Below are positions 13,862-15,610 of a stretch of DNA of 15,610 nt, piece after piece. The position numbers were made by a program, and so were the translations under genes. The notes below the pieces were generated by a model, which did not search any database, had not been told where the DNA came from, and worked only from the letters and a program-made list of their open reading frames with translations. Position 1 is the first letter of the stretch. Every line of letters begins with the position of its first letter. Source of the stretch: Candidatus Bathyarchaeota archaeon (GTDB lineage: Archaea; Thermoproteota; Bathyarchaeia; 40CM-2-53-6); the NCBI GenBank assembly GCA_005883085.1, contig VBAY01000048.1, forward strand, positions 1 through 15,610. The letters are read 5' to 3'.

Positions 13862-15390
13862 GAGTAATGGGGGTAGGCGGAGGGGCTCGTGAACACGCGA
13901 TTGCATGGAAACTGAGTCTCAGCGATCACAAACCCGAGATATTCTGGGTCGCTGAAAACCGGAACCCGGGAATCGACAAGATCTGTAAAGTCAATCAGGG
14001 AGAACTTCGTACCGGCAGAACAACGGATCCGAAGACGATTGTAAGGTCAGCCCGGGGCTGGGGAGTCGACATGGTGGTAGTGGGACCCGAGGAGCCTGGC
14101 TTTCATGGAATACCAGATGCGCTAGAGAAGGAGGGCATTCAATGTATTGGCGCTAGCCAAGATCTCTCGATCATAGAACGTTCGAAAGTAGACCTCCGAC
14201 GTCTACAGTGGGAGAATAATCTCCCGGGCAAGCTTCTCTTTCGAACCTTCAAGAACGCACGAGAAGCCTCTGACTATATTAGGAAAAACATCGACAGGCA
14301 ACCCTGGCTGCAGAATATCGTCATCAAGCCCGCCCGCCAATCCGGCGGAAAGGGTGTCAAGCTGATCGAAGATCGTCTGGCGTATCTTCACGATGACAAG
14401 GCGCGTTTCAAAGAAGCCTACTTCGACTCTCTCCAATCAAGCATGGCCGCCTACTCTGATATCGAGGACAAGATTCTGGTCGAGGAGAAGGCCTGGGGTC
14501 CTGAGTATTCGTTGCAGTGCTTCACGGATGGCAAAACCGTTCTAGGCACCCCTCTTGTCCAGGATAACAAGAGCGCTCACGAGGTTGACAGCGGACCCGA
14601 AACCGGCGGAATGGGTAGCATATCAGGTCCCGACTTAGCTCTCCCATTCATTACTAGCGAGGAATATGACAAGTCGCTCAAGATCGTCGAAGGAATCGTC
14701 GAGGCAATCCAGAAGAAAACTGGCAAATCCTACCATGGCATGGTCGGCGGGCAGATGATGCTCACAGAGAACGAGGGACCAACAATTATCGAGATGTACT
14801 CTCGACTCGGCGATCCCGAAGCTCTCAACATGCTCGCGATGCTCAAGACAGACATCATTGACATCTTCCAAGCCATCGTTGAGCGGCGACTGTCAAAACT
14901 GAAGCTAGAATTCACCAACGAGGACGCCGTGGTCGTGAAGGTGGTCGCTCCAAACGGGTATCCCGAAAAGAAGGACAAAGCCAAGGGCCACTCGGTGCAA
15001 GTCTTCGAGACAAACATCAAACGAAATGGCTGCTACCTCTTCTGGGGAAACGCTGACCTCCAAGAGAACGGCGAGGTGGTCACGGGGGGCTCCCGTCTTC
15101 TCGCGTTGATGGCAATGGATCATACTCTACCTCCAGCCAGCGCTCGGATCGAGAAGACAGCGTCGAGCATTCAGCTAACTGATGGGTGGGGACTCTATCA
15201 TCGAAGCGACATAGGCTCGGAACAACTTATTGCGAAGAGACGCGACTCAGCGGAGCAAGTCCGTCGGCTCTACAAGTACAGGGAAGAACGCGGGACTCTT
15301 GGAAAGAGAATGGAATGGGTTCCAAAAGTTGGCAGGGTCGATCCTTCACAACTATTGCTGAAAGAGATGTATGGACCCGAAAAGGCCTAA
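13858..15390 (+). CDS. purD: Phosphoribosylamine-glycine ligase PurD (long archaeal form)
   Basis: A 510-residue ATP-grasp ligase that joins glycine to phosphoribosylamine to give GAR. Landmarks: GVGGGAREHA at 5-14; VVVGPEEPGFHG near 73-84; VIKPARQSGGKGV in the ATP-grasp core; LVEEKAWGPEYSLQCFTDGK; GPETGGMGSISGP; and IIEMYSRLGDPEALNML. Compared with typical PurD (about 420-440 residues) it has extra length, much of it a basic, helical C-terminal tail (about 465-510). The metal-site motif usually written ExNxRFGDPE reads EMYSRLGDPE, so Tyr takes the place of Asn. Overall it resembles archaeal PurD and should still be functional. The start overlaps the PurF-like gene by 4 nt, and purN follows 5 nt after the stop. 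Confidence 0.9.
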   Translation: MRVMGVGGGAREHAIAWKLSLSDHKPEIFWVAENRNPGIDKICKVNQGELRTGRTTDPKTIVRSARGWGVDMVVVGPEEPGFHGIPDALEKEGIQCIGASQDLSIIERSKVDLRRLQWENNLPGKLLFRTFKNAREASDYIRKNIDRQPWLQNIVIKPARQSGGKGVKLIEDRLAYLHDDKARFKEAYFDSLQSSMAAYSDIEDKILVEEKAWGPEYSLQCFTDGKTVLGTPLVQDNKSAHEVDSGPETGGMGSISGPDLALPFITSEEYDKSLKIVEGIVEAIQKKTGKSYHGMVGGQMMLTENEGPTIIEMYSRLGDPEALNMLAMLKTDIIDIFQAIVERRLSKLKLEFTNEDAVVVKVVAPNGYPEKKDKAKGHSVQVFETNIKRNGCYLFWGNADLQENGEVVTGGSRLLALMAMDHTLPPASARIEKTASSIQLTDGWGLYHRSDIGSEQLIAKRRDSAEQVRRLYKYREERGTLGKRMEWVPKVGRVDPSQLLLKEMYGPEKA

Positions 15391-15395
15391 CTAAA

Positions 15396-15610
15396 ATGGT
15401 CCCGATCGGCGTCTTGGCGTCGGGACGCGGTTCAAACCTTGAAGCCGTGCTAGACGCGGTCGACAATCACTACCTCACCAAATGCGAGGTCAAGATCGTG
15501 TTCAGCAACCGACCCAACGCTCCCGCTCTCGAGATAGCAAGGAAGCACCATGTTGAAACAGTCACGCTAGACGACAAAGGTGTCCCTAAGAAAAACTGGG
15601 ACTATGACCA
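15396..15610 (+). CDS. purN: Phosphoribosylglycinamide formyltransferase PurN, 5' part, cut by window edge
   Basis: The frame is open from ATG 15396 to the window end (about 71 residues of an expected 190-210). VPIGVLASGRGSNLEAVLDAV is the typical N-terminal formyltransferase fold with the GSN phosphate loop. VKIVFSNRPNAPALEIARKHHVETVTLDD matches the following strand, the SNR motif and the second beta-alpha unit. PurN transfers a formyl group from 10-formyl-tetrahydrofolate to GAR to give FGAR, the substrate of PurSQL. It lies 5 nt after purD. The catalytic Asn-His-Asp residues lie beyond the window. Confidence 0.9.
   Translation, partial: MVPIGVLASGRGSNLEAVLDAVDNHYLTKCEVKIVFSNRPNAPALEIARKHHVETVTLDDKGVPKKNWDYD

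Noticed and set aside
1..15610. CRISPR arrays, tRNA/rRNA genes, insertion sequences, attachment sites
   Set aside because: No regularly spaced repeats, cloverleaf-type sequence with TTC box, transposase motif or terminal inverted repeats were found on either strand.

Overview
This window looks archaeal, most likely from a mesophilic member of the Thermoproteota (Thaumarchaeota/Bathyarchaeia-like). The signs are TATA-box promoters close to start codons, a three-subunit FGAM synthase (PurS+PurQ+PurL), an archaeal-style PurD, stand-alone Lrp-type ligand-binding and ACT proteins, and many TTG/GTG starts. The taxonomic call rests on gene content and style alone and is only moderately certain.

Left half (1-7033), accessory and housekeeping genes on both strands. 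The left edge holds the N-terminal part of a GHKL/Bergerat-fold ATPase (minus strand, runs off the window), preceded by a coiled-coil hypothetical protein. A divergent arginase-fold protein follows on the plus strand. It converges on a small 2TM-domain gene (minus) that carries an apparent 1-nt frameshift. Next comes a DUF2332 protein (minus), then a divergent pair: an ACT-domain protein (minus) and a tandem Lrp/AsnC ligand-binding-domain protein (plus). This pair shares a 90-bp promoter region with a TATA box and a perfect dyad. The last minus-strand unit is a Rieske non-heme iron oxygenase, followed 3 nt later by a small protein with a TYW3-like SSCSG motif.

Right half (7041-15610), a de novo purine biosynthesis cluster, all on the plus strand: purS, purQ, three tiny two-helix membrane proteins, purL, purF, a second degenerate purF paralogue, purD, and the start of purN (cut by the window edge). 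Together these cover the route from PRPP to FGAM: PurF makes phosphoribosylamine, PurD makes GAR, PurN makes FGAR and PurSQL makes FGAM. Four-nucleotide stop/start overlaps (small protein 1/2, small protein 3/purL, purL/purF, purF2/purD) and short gaps point to one translationally coupled operon from purQ on. purS and purQ each have a similar promoter-like element upstream.

The most notable points are: (1) the second PurF-like protein, which keeps the PRPP loop and all four predicted Fe-S cysteines but has lost the catalytic cysteine and other glutaminase residues; (2) three small membrane proteins embedded between purQ and purL; (3) an arginase-fold enzyme with a Cys in place of a metal-binding His and without the guanidinium-binding Glu; and (4) the dyad operator between the ACT and Lrp-like genes.
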